A stretch of 64,000 nt of DNA from JAVVSK01 sp036654235 (GTDB lineage: Bacteria; Bacillota; Clostridia; Christensenellales; CAG-138). This document shows, piece after piece, positions 44,867 through 53,539 of the stretch. The notes beneath the pieces were generated by a model that saw only the letters and a list, made by a program, of their open reading frames with translations, was not told the origin of the DNA and did not search any database. How positions within the stretch are numbered: the first letter of the stretch is position 1; each line of letters begins with the position of its first letter. The stretch lies in assembly GCA_036654235.1 (NCBI GenBank), contig JAVVSK010000002.1, forward strand, positions 62,001 to 126,000. Direction: 5' to 3'. The position numbers were made by a program, and so were the translations under genes.

Positions 44867-44899
44867 TTTAAATCATATTAATTAGTCGCAACTATTTGC

Positions 44900-45108
44900 A
44901 AAGCTTACCGATGTTTTAGTTAACTCCAACGATAAATGCGAGAATCGCCGCGGCGTCGCCTACGTTAACTGCTCCGTCTTTATTATAATCCCCTAGGCGC
45001 ATTTGCATTTCGTCGAGCGTCGATAGCTTTGCCGCGTAGTTTAGGAGCATTCCCGCGTCACCCGTATTTAAAGCGGAATCCATATTAACGTCGCCATATT
45101 GCCAATAT
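44900..45108. repeat. Direct repeat copy A (dockerin-coding end), matches 47995-48208
   Basis: About 209 bases covering the dockerin code and stop of the upstream-adjacent gene are repeated ~3.1 kb away in the same orientation. Read by eye the copies differ by one substitution (AATC versus AGTC within the loop code), a three-base insertion beside the stop codon, and small changes at the ends. Confidence 0.9.
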
Positions 45109-45863
45109 ATACCGAATATCTCGACGCTTTCAACTATATGCGTATATGGCTTATCCCATCCAAGACATAGATACCCTTCAATTTCGGGAAGTTCGGGTGG
45201 AACGGCATCTAAACCATGTTTAACCAGCTGCCTATCAAAAATATGCGCAATTTGGCTTGTAAACCATACCTCGTAACCTTGTACAAAGTACACGGTAAAG
45301 GTAAGACCATCGGTTACGGAAACTCCGACCGGGTTCGGTTCCCAACCGTCAAACATTTCTATCGTTCCCGGTGCAAAACCAAATATCGGAAGATCTTCTG
45401 CTGTAAGTATATGCCCTTTTTCAAAAGAAAGAGTAACCTCCGGTTGTGTATCATAACCATTACGGAAAGCATCAATCGGTTCGCCGCTTAATCTATCCAC
45501 TGCACAAAATCTAACGTTGGAAAATGTTCCGCTGCAAAATGTTGCAACAAAAATCACATCTGCGGTCATTTCAAATCCTACCGGATTAGTATTCCAAGTT
45601 TCAAAAGTTATATCTTCCCATGCTTCAAGATGAAACTCCGGGATATTTTCCGCTTTAATTACATACCCTTCATCATAAGTAATGTTAATTTCAGAGCAGG
45701 GCGTTCCCTCCGAAGTTTGAAAAACGTTTAATGGGTTATCTGTAACTGAGTCTACGGCGGTAAACGTTGCTACAAAGGTTTGATCCTCCGCGAGAACCGG
45801 AACATTAAACGTACAAACGCTTAATGCTATTAGTAAAGCTAATGTAAGTGCTATCTTTTTCAT
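44916..45863 (-). CDS. Secreted protein with InlB/flagellin-like beta repeats and C-terminal dockerin
   Basis: The 315-residue protein has a signal peptide (MKKIALTLALLIALSVCTFN, ending VLA). Residues ~28-195 hold two similar beta-grasp modules with the pattern FxAxxxxD...GW..NPVG (e.g. TFVATFTAVD, FDGWEPNPVGVSV), resembling InlB B-repeats. A third partial one follows (GYLCLGWDKPY). Residues ~250-315 form a type I dockerin (YGDVNMDSALNTGDAGMLL; LGDYNKDGAVNVGDAAAIL). It likely binds a surface or substrate and docks to a cohesin. AGGAT lies 15 bases before ATG 45863. Its dockerin end is duplicated at 47995-48208. Confidence 0.85.
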   Translation of the reverse strand: MKKIALTLALLIALSVCTFNVPVLAEDQTFVATFTAVDSVTDNPLNVFQTSEGTPCSEINITYDEGYVIKAENIPEFHLEAWEDITFETWNTNPVGFEMTADVIFVATFCSGTFSNVRFCAVDRLSGEPIDAFRNGYDTQPEVTLSFEKGHILTAEDLPIFGFAPGTIEMFDGWEPNPVGVSVTDGLTFTVYFVQGYEVWFTSQIAHIFDRQLVKHGLDAVPPELPEIEGYLCLGWDKPYTHIVESVEIFGIYWQYGDVNMDSALNTGDAGMLLNYAAKLSTLDEMQMRLGDYNKDGAVNVGDAAAILAFIVGVN

Positions 45864-45966
45864 AATTATTTACAATTATCCTTTCTATATATCTATTATA
45901 TGAGTTTCATTAACCATACGTTAATGTCTCATTATAAAAACATCATTTCGGCATCGCCGCTTCTAT

Positions 45967-47564
45967 TTATTGAGTAAGTGAGGATAACAACGCATTCGCA
46001 TCTCCTGTATTTACAACACCATCAAGATTATAATCACCTAAATAAAGTTGTAAACAAGAAAACTGTACCATTCCCGATGCATATTGCAATATCCTCGATG
46101 CATCGCTGCTATTTACAGTACCGTCATAGTTTAGGTCTCCTATAAAGAAGCGTACCGCCGCCGCATTCGAAGAGCTCGCTGTATTCTCGGTATTTGGAAT
46201 AGTCTGCGGAGTAATCAGCTCCGTTCCTAAGCTATCTATTATTCTCCATGATATGTTGCTTATTGGAGTTCCGGCTTTATTATCTATAATATTTACTCTA
46301 CTATCAATACCGATATCAAGCCGTCCCTTTACATCTATAAAGCTATTATAATCAAATAGAATTGCTGTTGTCCTTTGACTTTCCGGTCCAATATTCGTAT
46401 AAATAGTTGGAATCCAACTATTTATATTACGAAGCTGTACCGTCATTTCGTTTTGATGTGCAGCTGTATAGGTTAATTCGCCTACAACGCATACGTCTTT
46501 TTGTGCAACATCAATCCAGGTAAACCAGTTATGATTTGAGGTAGCATTGTCTCCATCGTTATAAGCGAAAGCAGGCATTCTAGTAGTTCCGGTATATAGA
46601 TTTTCTCCGTTATTCGGAATGCTGCTTACCTTATTAAGCGCATCATACATAACCATCGCGTAACCATTTATTCCATAGGTATTATCCCATGAATTCATTA
46701 TTTTAAACGCTCCATATTCACCGGATTCAGCAACGCCATTCTTATTTACATCATAATAGAAAGTATCATCATATCCGACTATCGCTATGGAATGACCTTG
46801 ATCAGCCATCATACATCTATACAAAATACTGTTGTTCGTTCCCGCAGCATTCCATGTGAAAAAAGAACTCGCGCGTAAAACATGCCCTTCAGATAGACGT
46901 TGCTTTATCCTTGTAACGGATACCGAGTTAACGCCGGTAATTGGAGTTCCCGTTCCATCAATATAGAGCGAATAGTAAGGATTAGAACGAATTTTTAAAG
47001 CATCACGCAACTTCGCCTTGTCGCCTACAGAAGTAGTCGGAAAAACAGTAAATCCCGATGGATTAAAATCCTGCCATAATAAATCACCATGATTCTCTAA
47101 ATAATTATATGTTTTATTTACCTTAATACCTCCCTTCCCAATAGTGTCTTCTCTAAGTATATTATACGGCAACATTGGAGAATAATACGTGTTTGTTCCG
47201 CCAACCGTTCTATTTAACATCTTATTTACTTCAAACGAATATTGAGCATAACATAATGAATATGCAACACAGCTACCACCGTTTTGTTGTTTTACTGGAG
47301 GTAAATATTTATGATATACATTCGAGCTACTGCTAATATCGAAAGTACTGGGAATTAGGTTCGCCGTCGGTGCTGTCGCCACTTCAACATGCGTTAGCAA
47401 CTCCGTCGTATGATTTTTACATTCACCATTACAGGTACAAGGACAGGTTACTATTCCGCCGACCTTTTCTGGCGAATTTCCCGCAGATACCGCTTTTAGT
47501 GGCATAACAATAGTCACAGCAAGCATGACCATAGCCAATAAAACAAAAGACAACTTTTTAACAT
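45967..47564 (-). CDS. Papain-like (C1) cysteine peptidase with dockerin; one-base frameshift in signal peptide
   Basis: The mature part has a C1A-like domain: nucleophile in QQNGGSCVAYSLCYAQYSFE, His in QGHSIAIVGYDD, Asn in KIMNSWDNTYGINGY. A beta-rich middle follows, and a type I dockerin ends it (IGDLNYDGTVNSSDASRIL; LGDYNLDGVVNTGDANALL). The best start, ATG 47562-47564 with GGAG six bases upstream, is out of frame by one base. A run of five As (minus strand; 47555-47559) would need six to give MLKKLSFVLLAMVML, a perfect signal peptide. In the sequence as given, only a TTG at 47553 without a ribosome binding site opens the frame. This is either an assembly error, slippage control or a recent null mutation. 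Confidence 0.75.
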
Positions 47565-47895
47565 TATTTTCTCCATTACTTTCACGATCTATGACTCTGT
47601 TTCATAGCATTTTTATTTAAAGTCGCTATGTATTTAGTCAATCAATGCGGATACATTCACCGTAAAATGAATCCACAGAAAAAGGAATGGACAAAGTCAA
47701 AATGAATTTTGTCAGATGCTTCGTCATATGCGTTTAATTTCATCGCCTTTCTTTATATATCCTTTTACATCCCTATGATACTACACGTCATAATTTAATG
47801 CAAGCATTTTTTCTATAATTTACCATTTTTTTGTTCCTGCGGTTTAAATATTATTTATTTTTCCGTTCTTTCTATTATATGCAAGTTTTATTGGT

Positions 47896-47942
47896 AAAAA
47901 CAAACTCCAACCCGCTAAAAAGCGGAGTTGGAGTTTGTTTGT
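47896..47942 (-). terminator. Strong hairpin after the duplicated dockerin fragment
   Basis: Perfect stem AAACAAACTCCAAC / GTTGGAGTTTGTTT with inner CCGC/GCGG. On the minus strand it ends in a T-rich run (TTTGTTTTTA). It probably terminated the gene whose dockerin end is still visible at 48014-48208. The rest of 47570-47890 holds no gene I can support. Confidence 0.65.
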
Positions 47943-47994
47943 CTATTAGCCTTTTACTATTACTTTTTTATTACACCGCGTTATAGTTCGGAGG

Positions 47995-48208
47995 AAAGCT
48001 TACCACCGATGTTTTAGTTAACTCCAACGATAAATGCGAGAATCGCCGCGGCGTCGCCTACGTTAACTGCTCCGTCTTTATTATAGTCCCCTAGGCGCAT
48101 TTGCATTTCGTCGAGCGTCGATAGCTTTGCCGCGTAGTTTAGGAGCATTCCCGCGTCACCCGTATTTAAAGCGGAATCCATATTAACGTCGCCATATTTA
48201 CCAATACT
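47995..48208. repeat. Direct repeat copy B (headless dockerin), matches 44900-45108
   Basis: Near-identical to copy A in the same orientation. Similarity starts at AAAGCTTACC and stops just past the TATGGCGACG code, at the point where the dockerin domain begins in the full gene. Confidence 0.9.
48014..48208 (-). pseudogene. Headless dockerin fragment
   Basis: The frame encodes a complete dockerin domain identical or nearly so to residues ~250-315 of the InlB-like protein, ending at the same stop. It has no start codon with a ribosome binding site and no signal peptide; a TAA stop lies immediately upstream of the domain. It is a remnant of a deleted dockerin gene or a copied cassette. Confidence 0.8.
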
Positions 48209-48486
48209 AATTTAAAGCTACGCTTGACTATTCGGGTATTGACGATTGTGACGAAATACCTAGGCAATTAATTGAACCAGTTTCTTCTGAATTTCAAATA
48301 GTCAAAGCTTGAATATCAAAAGTACATCCTTAAACAGATTGATCAATTATTAAATATTTTAAAAAAGAAAAGAATGAGAATTATTGAGGGGCTATGAGGC
48401 GCAATCGTATGAGCAACCACGGTAAGCAGTAATATGTGCAATAGCGCAAAAGCATAATTGAACGTAAAATTATGCACAATAAAAAA

Positions 48487-48528
48487 AATTAAAACCGCCC
48501 TAAAACATAGAGTTTTTAGGACGGTTTT
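48487..48528 (-). terminator. Intrinsic terminator of the tRNA pair
   Basis: On the minus strand ACCGTCCTAAAA pairs with TTTTAGGGCGGT and is followed by TTTAATTTTTTTT, three bases after tRNA-Pro. The 48210-48480 stretch beyond it has no supported gene. Confidence 0.85.
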
Positions 48529-48530
48529 AG

Positions 48531-48607
48531 TGGTCGAGGCGACAAGATTTGAACTTGCGACCTTTTGGTCCCGAACCAAACGCGCTACCAAGCTGCGCTA
48601 CGCCTCG
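48531..48607 (-). tRNA. tRNA-Pro (anticodon CGG)
   Basis: The minus strand folds as a 77-base cloverleaf with encoded CCA. Acceptor CGAGGCG / CGCCTCG, D arm GCGC-AGCTTGGTA-GCGC, anticodon stem TTTGG/CCAAA with loop TTCGGGA (anticodon CGG, G37), T arm GCAAG-TTCAAAT-CTTGT. It reads Pro CCG codons. Confidence 0.96.
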
Positions 48608-48616
48608 AAAAAAAAG

Positions 48617-48692
48617 TGGAGCCAATGTGGGGACTCGAACCCCAGACCTGCGCATTACGAATGCGCTGCTCTACCAACTGAGCTACATTGGC
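48617..48692 (-). tRNA. tRNA-Thr (anticodon CGT)
   Basis: The minus strand folds as a 76-base cloverleaf with encoded CCA. Acceptor GCCAATG / CATTGGC, D arm GCTC-AGTTGGTA-GAGC, anticodon stem GCGCA/TGCGC with loop TTCGTAA (anticodon CGT), T arm TGGGG-TTCGAGT-CCCCA. It reads Thr ACG codons and lies nine bases upstream of tRNA-Pro. Confidence 0.96.
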
Positions 48693-48812
48693 ACACGAAA
48701 GGCACTCACGAATATGAATTATAGCACAAGTTCAACCAATTGTCACTACTCAAAACCCTAAATGTACGCCTTTATTCAAAATATATTTGCCGGTAACGAC
48801 TATCTTAGTCAT

Positions 48813-49295
48813 CTATTTATGATATTTTTCTCCGGTAGAAATTTTAAACGCGCGATATATCTGTTCGAGAAGCATGACCCGAAAGAGCATATGTGGAAAC
48901 GTTAAATCGGAAAAGCTGACGCAATAATCCGCGCGCGCCAGTACATCGGAGGAAAGTCCGTTCGAACCACCGATAATAAAATCGAGAGTCGATGATTTTA
49001 AAAGGGAAGCCTCTAAAAGCGCGGAAAAAGCACAAGAATCGTATTTCTTTCCGCTTATCGCAAGAGCCACTACCGTATTTCTACCGTCGAGCCTATTTAA
49101 AATTTTTTCGCCCTCAATCGCCTTAATCTTAAACAGCTCCTTTTCACTCGCGGAATATTCGTCGCTCTCGTCCTTAATTTCAACAACCTCAATGTTCGCA
49201 AAGCGAGAAATACGCTTTATATATTCTGAACATGCGCTCGCGAAAAAATCGCGTTTTAACTTTCCAACGGCAATTATCCGAATATGCGCCGCCAT
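48813..49295 (-). CDS. rlmH: 23S rRNA (pseudouridine1915-N3)-methyltransferase RlmH
   Basis: RlmH is a SPOUT methyltransferase that modifies helix 69 of 23S rRNA on 70S ribosomes. The 160-residue length is typical. Diagnostic segments are IIAVGKLKRDFF, LDFIIGGSNGLSSDVL and the C-terminal RVMLLEQIYRAFKISTGEKYHK (quoted as LLEQIYRAFKI, GEKYHK). The start ATG 49295 lies one base after the stop of the CPBP gene and has only a weak ribosome site, so coupling is likely. Confidence 0.95.
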   Translation of the reverse strand: MAAHIRIIAVGKLKRDFFASACSEYIKRISRFANIEVVEIKDESDEYSASEKELFKIKAIEGEKILNRLDGRNTVVALAISGKKYDSCAFSALLEASLLKSSTLDFIIGGSNGLSSDVLARADYCVSFSDLTFPHMLFRVMLLEQIYRAFKISTGEKYHK

Positions 49296-49296
49296 A

Positions 49297-50262
49297 TCAG
49301 CTCATGACCCCAAATATATAGAGCGCCGTAAGAACGTTTACAAATAAGAGAAACGTAGCCGATAATAAAAGTGGAGGCAGGATATAACGCTTTCTTATCG
49401 AGATTTGCGGGAAAAGTTCAGGGATATCTTCGACGGTATAGCCCTTTTCCTGTAGTTCTTTCGCCGAAATACTCGCCATATTCTCAACAGGAATTGGAAG
49501 TAGGGGCTGCAACCCGCGCTTTTTAAACGCGCCATATGAAAGAAAAATTATCGCTCCACCAAATAAAATTAATATCAGTGCGTCGTAAAGTTCGTTCCCG
49601 AACATTGAATATTCGTTCGGAACGAACTCGTTAAAAATAACGGAGACGGTATTTATCGTCATATGCGCTATTATCGCCGGATAGATAGAGCGCGAATCGT
49701 AAGCTACTAGACCCAACATAATCCCGGCAAATAAAAGCGCAATAAAGCTCAATGGATCCATATGTAAAAGTGCAAACAATATTGCGGTCAATAAAACGAC
49801 CTTCGTCCGCCCCATAACGAGCCATGAAAACATAAGCGTTCCGCGAAAGAGCCGCTCCTCCGCGATCGGCGCAAGTATGCAGCTTGTAAAGAAATATGCT
49901 ATACCCGCGAAAGATAATAACGACGGCAATTCAAGACCGGTTTCGACCATAGTAAAGTCGCGGGTAAAGTAATAAAAAAGCCCCATTATACCGCTCATGA
50001 TTAAGAAAGTTCCAAAGCCTATAACGACCGAAAGAGCCCCTTGTTGAAAGCTTATTCTTCGCGTTCCGAATTCGGGCGGCTTAGCCTTTCTCGTAAAGAA
50101 AACCGCGGGAATATATATTGATAATACCGTTATAAATAGCGCGCTTAGGAGAAAAGACGAAACCACGTCGGTAGGGTTGAAATATGAAATTATCAGATTA
50201 GCAACGAAAACTAAGTTTACAACAAGTAAATATAGGCGCGCCGCACCGGCGTATCTTTTCAT
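49297..50262 (-). CDS. CPBP family intramembrane glutamic endopeptidase
   Basis: The 321-residue membrane protein has about eight helices and the CPBP/Abi motifs: APIAEERLFRG (the EExxxR motif) and FALLHMD, with a later HMTIN. The family includes CAAX-type proteases and bacteriocin self-immunity proteins; the substrate is unknown. The C-terminal ~100 residues include a cytosolic segment (SISAKELQEKGYTVEDIPEL) and a last helix. GGAGG precedes ATG 50262 by seven bases. It overlaps the eda stop by four bases and abuts rlmH. Confidence 0.87.
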   Translation of the reverse strand: MKRYAGAARLYLLVVNLVFVANLIISYFNPTDVVSSFLLSALFITVLSIYIPAVFFTRKAKPPEFGTRRISFQQGALSVVIGFGTFLIMSGIMGLFYYFTRDFTMVETGLELPSLLSFAGIAYFFTSCILAPIAEERLFRGTLMFSWLVMGRTKVVLLTAILFALLHMDPLSFIALLFAGIMLGLVAYDSRSIYPAIIAHMTINTVSVIFNEFVPNEYSMFGNELYDALILILFGGAIIFLSYGAFKKRGLQPLLPIPVENMASISAKELQEKGYTVEDIPELFPQISIRKRYILPPLLLSATFLLFVNVLTALYIFGVMS

Positions 50263-50888
50263 CTCGCCGCCTCCAAATATTTTTTAGCAAATTCATAAAT
50301 TTTATTAAAATCGCGCAATTTTATGCAATCTTTGTCGAATATGCCGGAGCTTATCCCGAAAGCAACCGCCCCAGCTTTTTTAAAACCGCCTATATCTTCT
50401 ATTTTAAGATTCGCAACAGCCGCCAGCTTTATATTAGAAAGCGGAGCTAAAACCGCCTTAAAATATTGTGCGCCAAATAATCCCGCCGGAAATACTTTAA
50501 CTATATCCGCCCCGATAGAATCCGCATAAGCTATTTCGGTCGGCGTAAGCGCTCCGGGAATTGAAATCAGCCCAAGCTCCTTCGTCCTTTCAACAACCGC
50601 GATATCCGTATTCGGTGAAACAATAAAAGATGCGCCCGCACGATGCGCCTGATCAACTTTTTCGGCGGTCATAACCGTTCCCGCGCCTATCGCCATTTTA
50701 TCGCCGAACCTTTCGCTAATTCGCGAGATTATAGAGATTGTATCATAATTTTCATTCGAAAATGTCGCTTCTATAGCACGAATCCCCGCCGCATACACTG
50801 CGTCCATTAGAGGATCAATATAAATGTCGGGTATATTGCGCATTATAGCTATGATTTTTGTTTCAAGTATTGTATAAAGTGAATTCAA
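50259..50888 (-). CDS. eda: KDPG/KHG aldolase (2-dehydro-3-deoxyphosphogluconate aldolase)
   Basis: This class I aldolase of 209 residues splits KDPG to pyruvate and glyceraldehyde 3-phosphate, or acts on the related 2-keto-4-hydroxyglutarate. It contains AIEATFSNENYD, IGAGTVMTAEKVDQA, FIVSPNTD and the Schiff-base lysine segment DIVKVFPAGLFGA. Neighbours do not include a KDG kinase or uronate pathway genes. The start is TTG 50888 overlapping the nadE stop (TTGA), and its end overlaps the CPBP gene by four bases. Confidence 0.9.
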   Translation of the reverse strand: MNSLYTILETKIIAIMRNIPDIYIDPLMDAVYAAGIRAIEATFSNENYDTISIISRISERFGDKMAIGAGTVMTAEKVDQAHRAGASFIVSPNTDIAVVERTKELGLISIPGALTPTEIAYADSIGADIVKVFPAGLFGAQYFKAVLAPLSNIKLAAVANLKIEDIGGFKKAGAVAFGISSGIFDKDCIKLRDFNKIYEFAKKYLEAAR

Positions 50889-52585
50889 TTTTGTTTTAAT
50901 AACTCCTCATATTCGCGTAAAAAATCGGCATTTGTCCCATCGGACGGCATATCAAAAAATTTCGGCGCAATCGAAATCAATATATTTGGGACTTCGGGGG
51001 CGCAGTTGCGTTTAAACGCCTGTGAAAAAAATCTTTTTATAAAAACAAGTAGCGCGTCCATAATTACCTTTTCATCTATCAACGGATTCTCCGCTTTCGC
51101 GCGCAAAAAAAGTTCTTTAACGCTACATCCGTAGTTTACAAAGTTGTAGATAAAAGAATCGTGAAGCGAATAGTCACCTAAAATTTCCTCAGTTCTTTGA
51201 GACGGGGAATCTGCCTCAGGAGGTAACAGCTCGGGGCTGACCGGCGTTTCTAATATATCGTTTAAAACGCTTTGGCATTCTAAGTTATCCTTTGCATACA
51301 GCGCTACGACTTCACGTATTACGGTTTTCGGAAGCGATGCATTTATCGAATATTGAGCCATATGATCCCCGCCGAAAGTCGTAAAGCCGAGAGCCGATTC
51401 GGAAAGATCGCCCGTTCCGACATCAAGAAGGTTTAGCATATTTGAAAACGAAAGTAAAAGCTGCGTTCTCTCCCGCGCTTGCGCATTTTCATACGTAACA
51501 CCGCGAAGCTCCTCGTTATAGCCTATGTCCGAAAAATGTTGACGCACGGCCTTTTCTATTGATATTTCCTTAAAGTCCGCGCCGAGAGCTTTAACGAGAA
51601 GCTCGGCGTTATTTTTCGTTCTAATTGTCGATCCGAAACAGGGCATACTAACCCCTAAAACTGCGCTCTTAATCGGCTTATTCATAAGACGCGCCGCTTC
51701 TACCGCCGCGATAAGAGCCAGAGCACTATCGAGTCCACCGCTAACCCCGATTACGAAGCCGTTCGCTTTTATATGCTCCGCGCGCTTTTTTAACGCATGC
51801 GCCTGCATCGTAACTATTCTCCGACATTCGGCCTCCCTCTCCGATTTATTTTCCGAAAGATAAGACTTCCGTTTCGAAACCGGTTTTTTTTCATATATCC
51901 GGTCGCGTTCAATAGCGAAAATATCAACATCAGCAAATACGAAAGCGTCCTCGGAAAAAGGTTCGCTAACCGCTAAAACTTTTCCGTCGTTAACGATAGC
52001 GCAAAGAGAATCGAAAAGCTCGCCCGTTGCAGATTCGCCTATATTCGGAGACGCAAAAGCAAAAGCCGCGCAAGCGCGCTTCGATGCGTCTTTTAGCGAC
52101 GCAAGTATCTCGCCCTCGCTATATGCGCGCGCACCGCTAACTGTTGAGGAAAACAAAAGGCGTTCGCGATTCGATGAAAGCTCTATATTAGGAAGCTCAA
52201 GAGCGTCAAAAACGCTTGATATAGGTTCAATACCAACTTCCTTTAAAATAAGAGCACTTTCAGAATCCAAAACATACGCCTTTAATGATTTTTTTTGAAG
52301 GTATGCCCTTTCGTTTACGGGAAAATATGCAGTTATATTTGACGCGGCGAGGGCGTTAAGAATTTCGTTTAATGCTGCTTTTCGCCCGGCTTCTACGGTT
52401 TTTGTATTTTTAAGCGTTCCGACGGTCAGACCTGTTAGGCATTCTGAAGGGAAAATAATAAAGTCCGCCGAAATCGTCTTCGCCTTCTCTATAGCGGATA
52501 AAATTCCGCGTATATTAAATTCTGAGTCGAAAAGTTTTAAAGCCGGCGACGCCGCCGCTATACGTATGCCTGTTTTTTTATCCAT
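50885..52585 (-). CDS. nadE: NAD+ synthetase NadE with degenerate glutaminase domain
   Basis: NadE makes NAD+ from nicotinate adenine dinucleotide. The C-terminal synthetase half is normal: P-loop IGVSGGLDSALAL (SGGLDS at 281-286), LGVSMPCFGSTIRT, ERTQLLLSFSNM, GTGDLSESALGF, TTFGGDHMAQYSIN. The N-terminal nitrilase-like half (1-230) is decayed. The catalytic Glu of FPE is Ser46 (FPSECLTG), no PKxYLPNY Lys motif is seen, and the ICEDLW region with the catalytic Cys is absent, so the protein is 566 rather than ~630-640 residues. It probably relies on free ammonia or another glutaminase. It overlaps eda by four bases. Confidence 0.92.
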   Translation of the reverse strand: MDKKTGIRIAAASPALKLFDSEFNIRGILSAIEKAKTISADFIIFPSECLTGLTVGTLKNTKTVEAGRKAALNEILNALAASNITAYFPVNERAYLQKKSLKAYVLDSESALILKEVGIEPISSVFDALELPNIELSSNRERLLFSSTVSGARAYSEGEILASLKDASKRACAAFAFASPNIGESATGELFDSLCAIVNDGKVLAVSEPFSEDAFVFADVDIFAIERDRIYEKKPVSKRKSYLSENKSEREAECRRIVTMQAHALKKRAEHIKANGFVIGVSGGLDSALALIAAVEAARLMNKPIKSAVLGVSMPCFGSTIRTKNNAELLVKALGADFKEISIEKAVRQHFSDIGYNEELRGVTYENAQARERTQLLLSFSNMLNLLDVGTGDLSESALGFTTFGGDHMAQYSINASLPKTVIREVVALYAKDNLECQSVLNDILETPVSPELLPPEADSPSQRTEEILGDYSLHDSFIYNFVNYGCSVKELFLRAKAENPLIDEKVIMDALLVFIKRFFSQAFKRNCAPEVPNILISIAPKFFDMPSDGTNADFLREYEELLKQN

Positions 52586-52616
52586 GAATAAGCCTCTTTT
52601 TTTGAAAAATGACTTT

Positions 52617-53462
52617 TTAGTTAAACAGCGCCGTTAGCCAACCGAAAAGGTTAATATCGCTGAATTTTATTACTAAACCCCAAAGGTTAAGACCTTGTAT
52701 TCCCTGCGCTATAAGCATGGGCTTTAATACTAAGTCGAATATAACTGCAAAAACGATAAGTATCGCAATTATAGCTATGCCCCAGATTATGCGCGACTTA
52801 GCGTAAGTTCTAAGCACCTGATTTTTCTTCGAAAACGACATTATTATAGCCGCAATAAGCCCGACTATAGGAATAAAAAATAAAAGCTGTAGAAAGAAGA
52901 AACCCGTTGTTGTTACTTTTTTTCCATCTGCATCGAATTCACCTTCGTCGTTAGAGGCTTCATCGAAACAAACAAAGTTATATTGGTCTGTATCTATTTC
53001 CGCTTTATCTTCCTTAGCTTTTTCATCCACTTTTGGCTCTTCGGAAGTTTCCTTGGATTCTTCCTCTGCAACGGGTTCTTCCGAAGCTGCGATAGGTTCT
53101 GCAACGGGTTCTTCCGGTTCTGCGATAGGCTCTGCAACGGGTTCTTCCGAAGCTGCGATAGGCTCTGCAACGGGTTCTTCCGGTTCTGTATCGTTTTCGA
53201 GTGCCGATGCGAAAGATTTTCCCTCCGTCCTAACCGCGCCTATCTTAGCCAACTCAGAAAAGTCTGCCGTATCAATATCGAATTTACCGTCACCGATATA
53301 TTTTCCGCTTCCGGTTTCCTTAATAAGCGAATCTAAGGTTATCCTTTCTACGCATTCTTCATCGGAAATTTTTCTGTCTTCAATCGGAGAACCGCAAAAT
53401 ATACAAAACTTTAGTGTTCCCTCAATTTTTCTCCCACATTTTACGCAGTATTTGAATATCAT
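52617..53462 (-). CDS. Zinc-ribbon membrane protein with EPVAEP repeats
   Basis: The 281-residue protein starts with a zinc ribbon (YCVKCGRKIEGTLKFCIFCG). A polar region with an 11-residue repeat (EEPVAEPIAAS, about residues 104-145) and a very acidic stretch follow. Two hydrophobic segments form the C-terminal half (FFLQLLFFIPIVGLIAAIIM and IIWGIAIIAILIVFAVIF). ATG 53462 has AAGGAGG and is preferred to the open frame at 53492. Such zinc-ribbon/DUF4190-like proteins are common in Clostridia, with unknown function. Confidence 0.8.
   Translation of the reverse strand: MIFKYCVKCGRKIEGTLKFCIFCGSPIEDRKISDEECVERITLDSLIKETGSGKYIGDGKFDIDTADFSELAKIGAVRTEGKSFASALENDTEPEEPVAEPIAASEEPVAEPIAEPEEPVAEPIAASEEPVAEEESKETSEEPKVDEKAKEDKAEIDTDQYNFVCFDEASNDEGEFDADGKKVTTTGFFFLQLLFFIPIVGLIAAIIMSFSKKNQVLRTYAKSRIIWGIAIIAILIVFAVIFDLVLKPMLIAQGIQGLNLWGLVIKFSDINLFGWLTALFN
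53065..53189. repeat. 33-bp tandem repeat, ~3.8 units
   Basis: Units start at 53065, 53098, 53131 and 53164 (TCTGCAACGGGTTCTTCCG...), keep frame and encode EEPVAEPIAAS/EP. Units 1 and 3, and units 2 and 4, are the closest pairs, suggesting a 66-bp duplication of an older pair. Confidence 0.9.
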
Positions 53463-53539
53463 TTGCTTTCCTCCTTTGTTAATCCGAAACAAAAAGCGCG
53501 GCTAAAATGCATGTTTTATCCGCAAATTTAAGACACCGC

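Noticed and set aside
48211..48312. 33-codon open stretch (plus strand) after the dockerin duplicate that looks protein-like
   Set aside because: It has no start, a stop lies directly upstream, and a stretch of this length can occur by chance in this sequence.
48458..48761. Plus-strand open frames across the tRNA genes
   Set aside because: They are antisense to two clear tRNA cloverleaves and a terminator.
53065..53189. Possible CRISPR array
   Set aside because: The repeats are contiguous 33-bp coding units with no unique spacers.
53053..53505. Plus-strand open frames with Ser/Gly repeats opposite the EPVAEP repeat gene
   Set aside because: They are the antisense reading of the 33-bp repeat in the real minus-strand gene.
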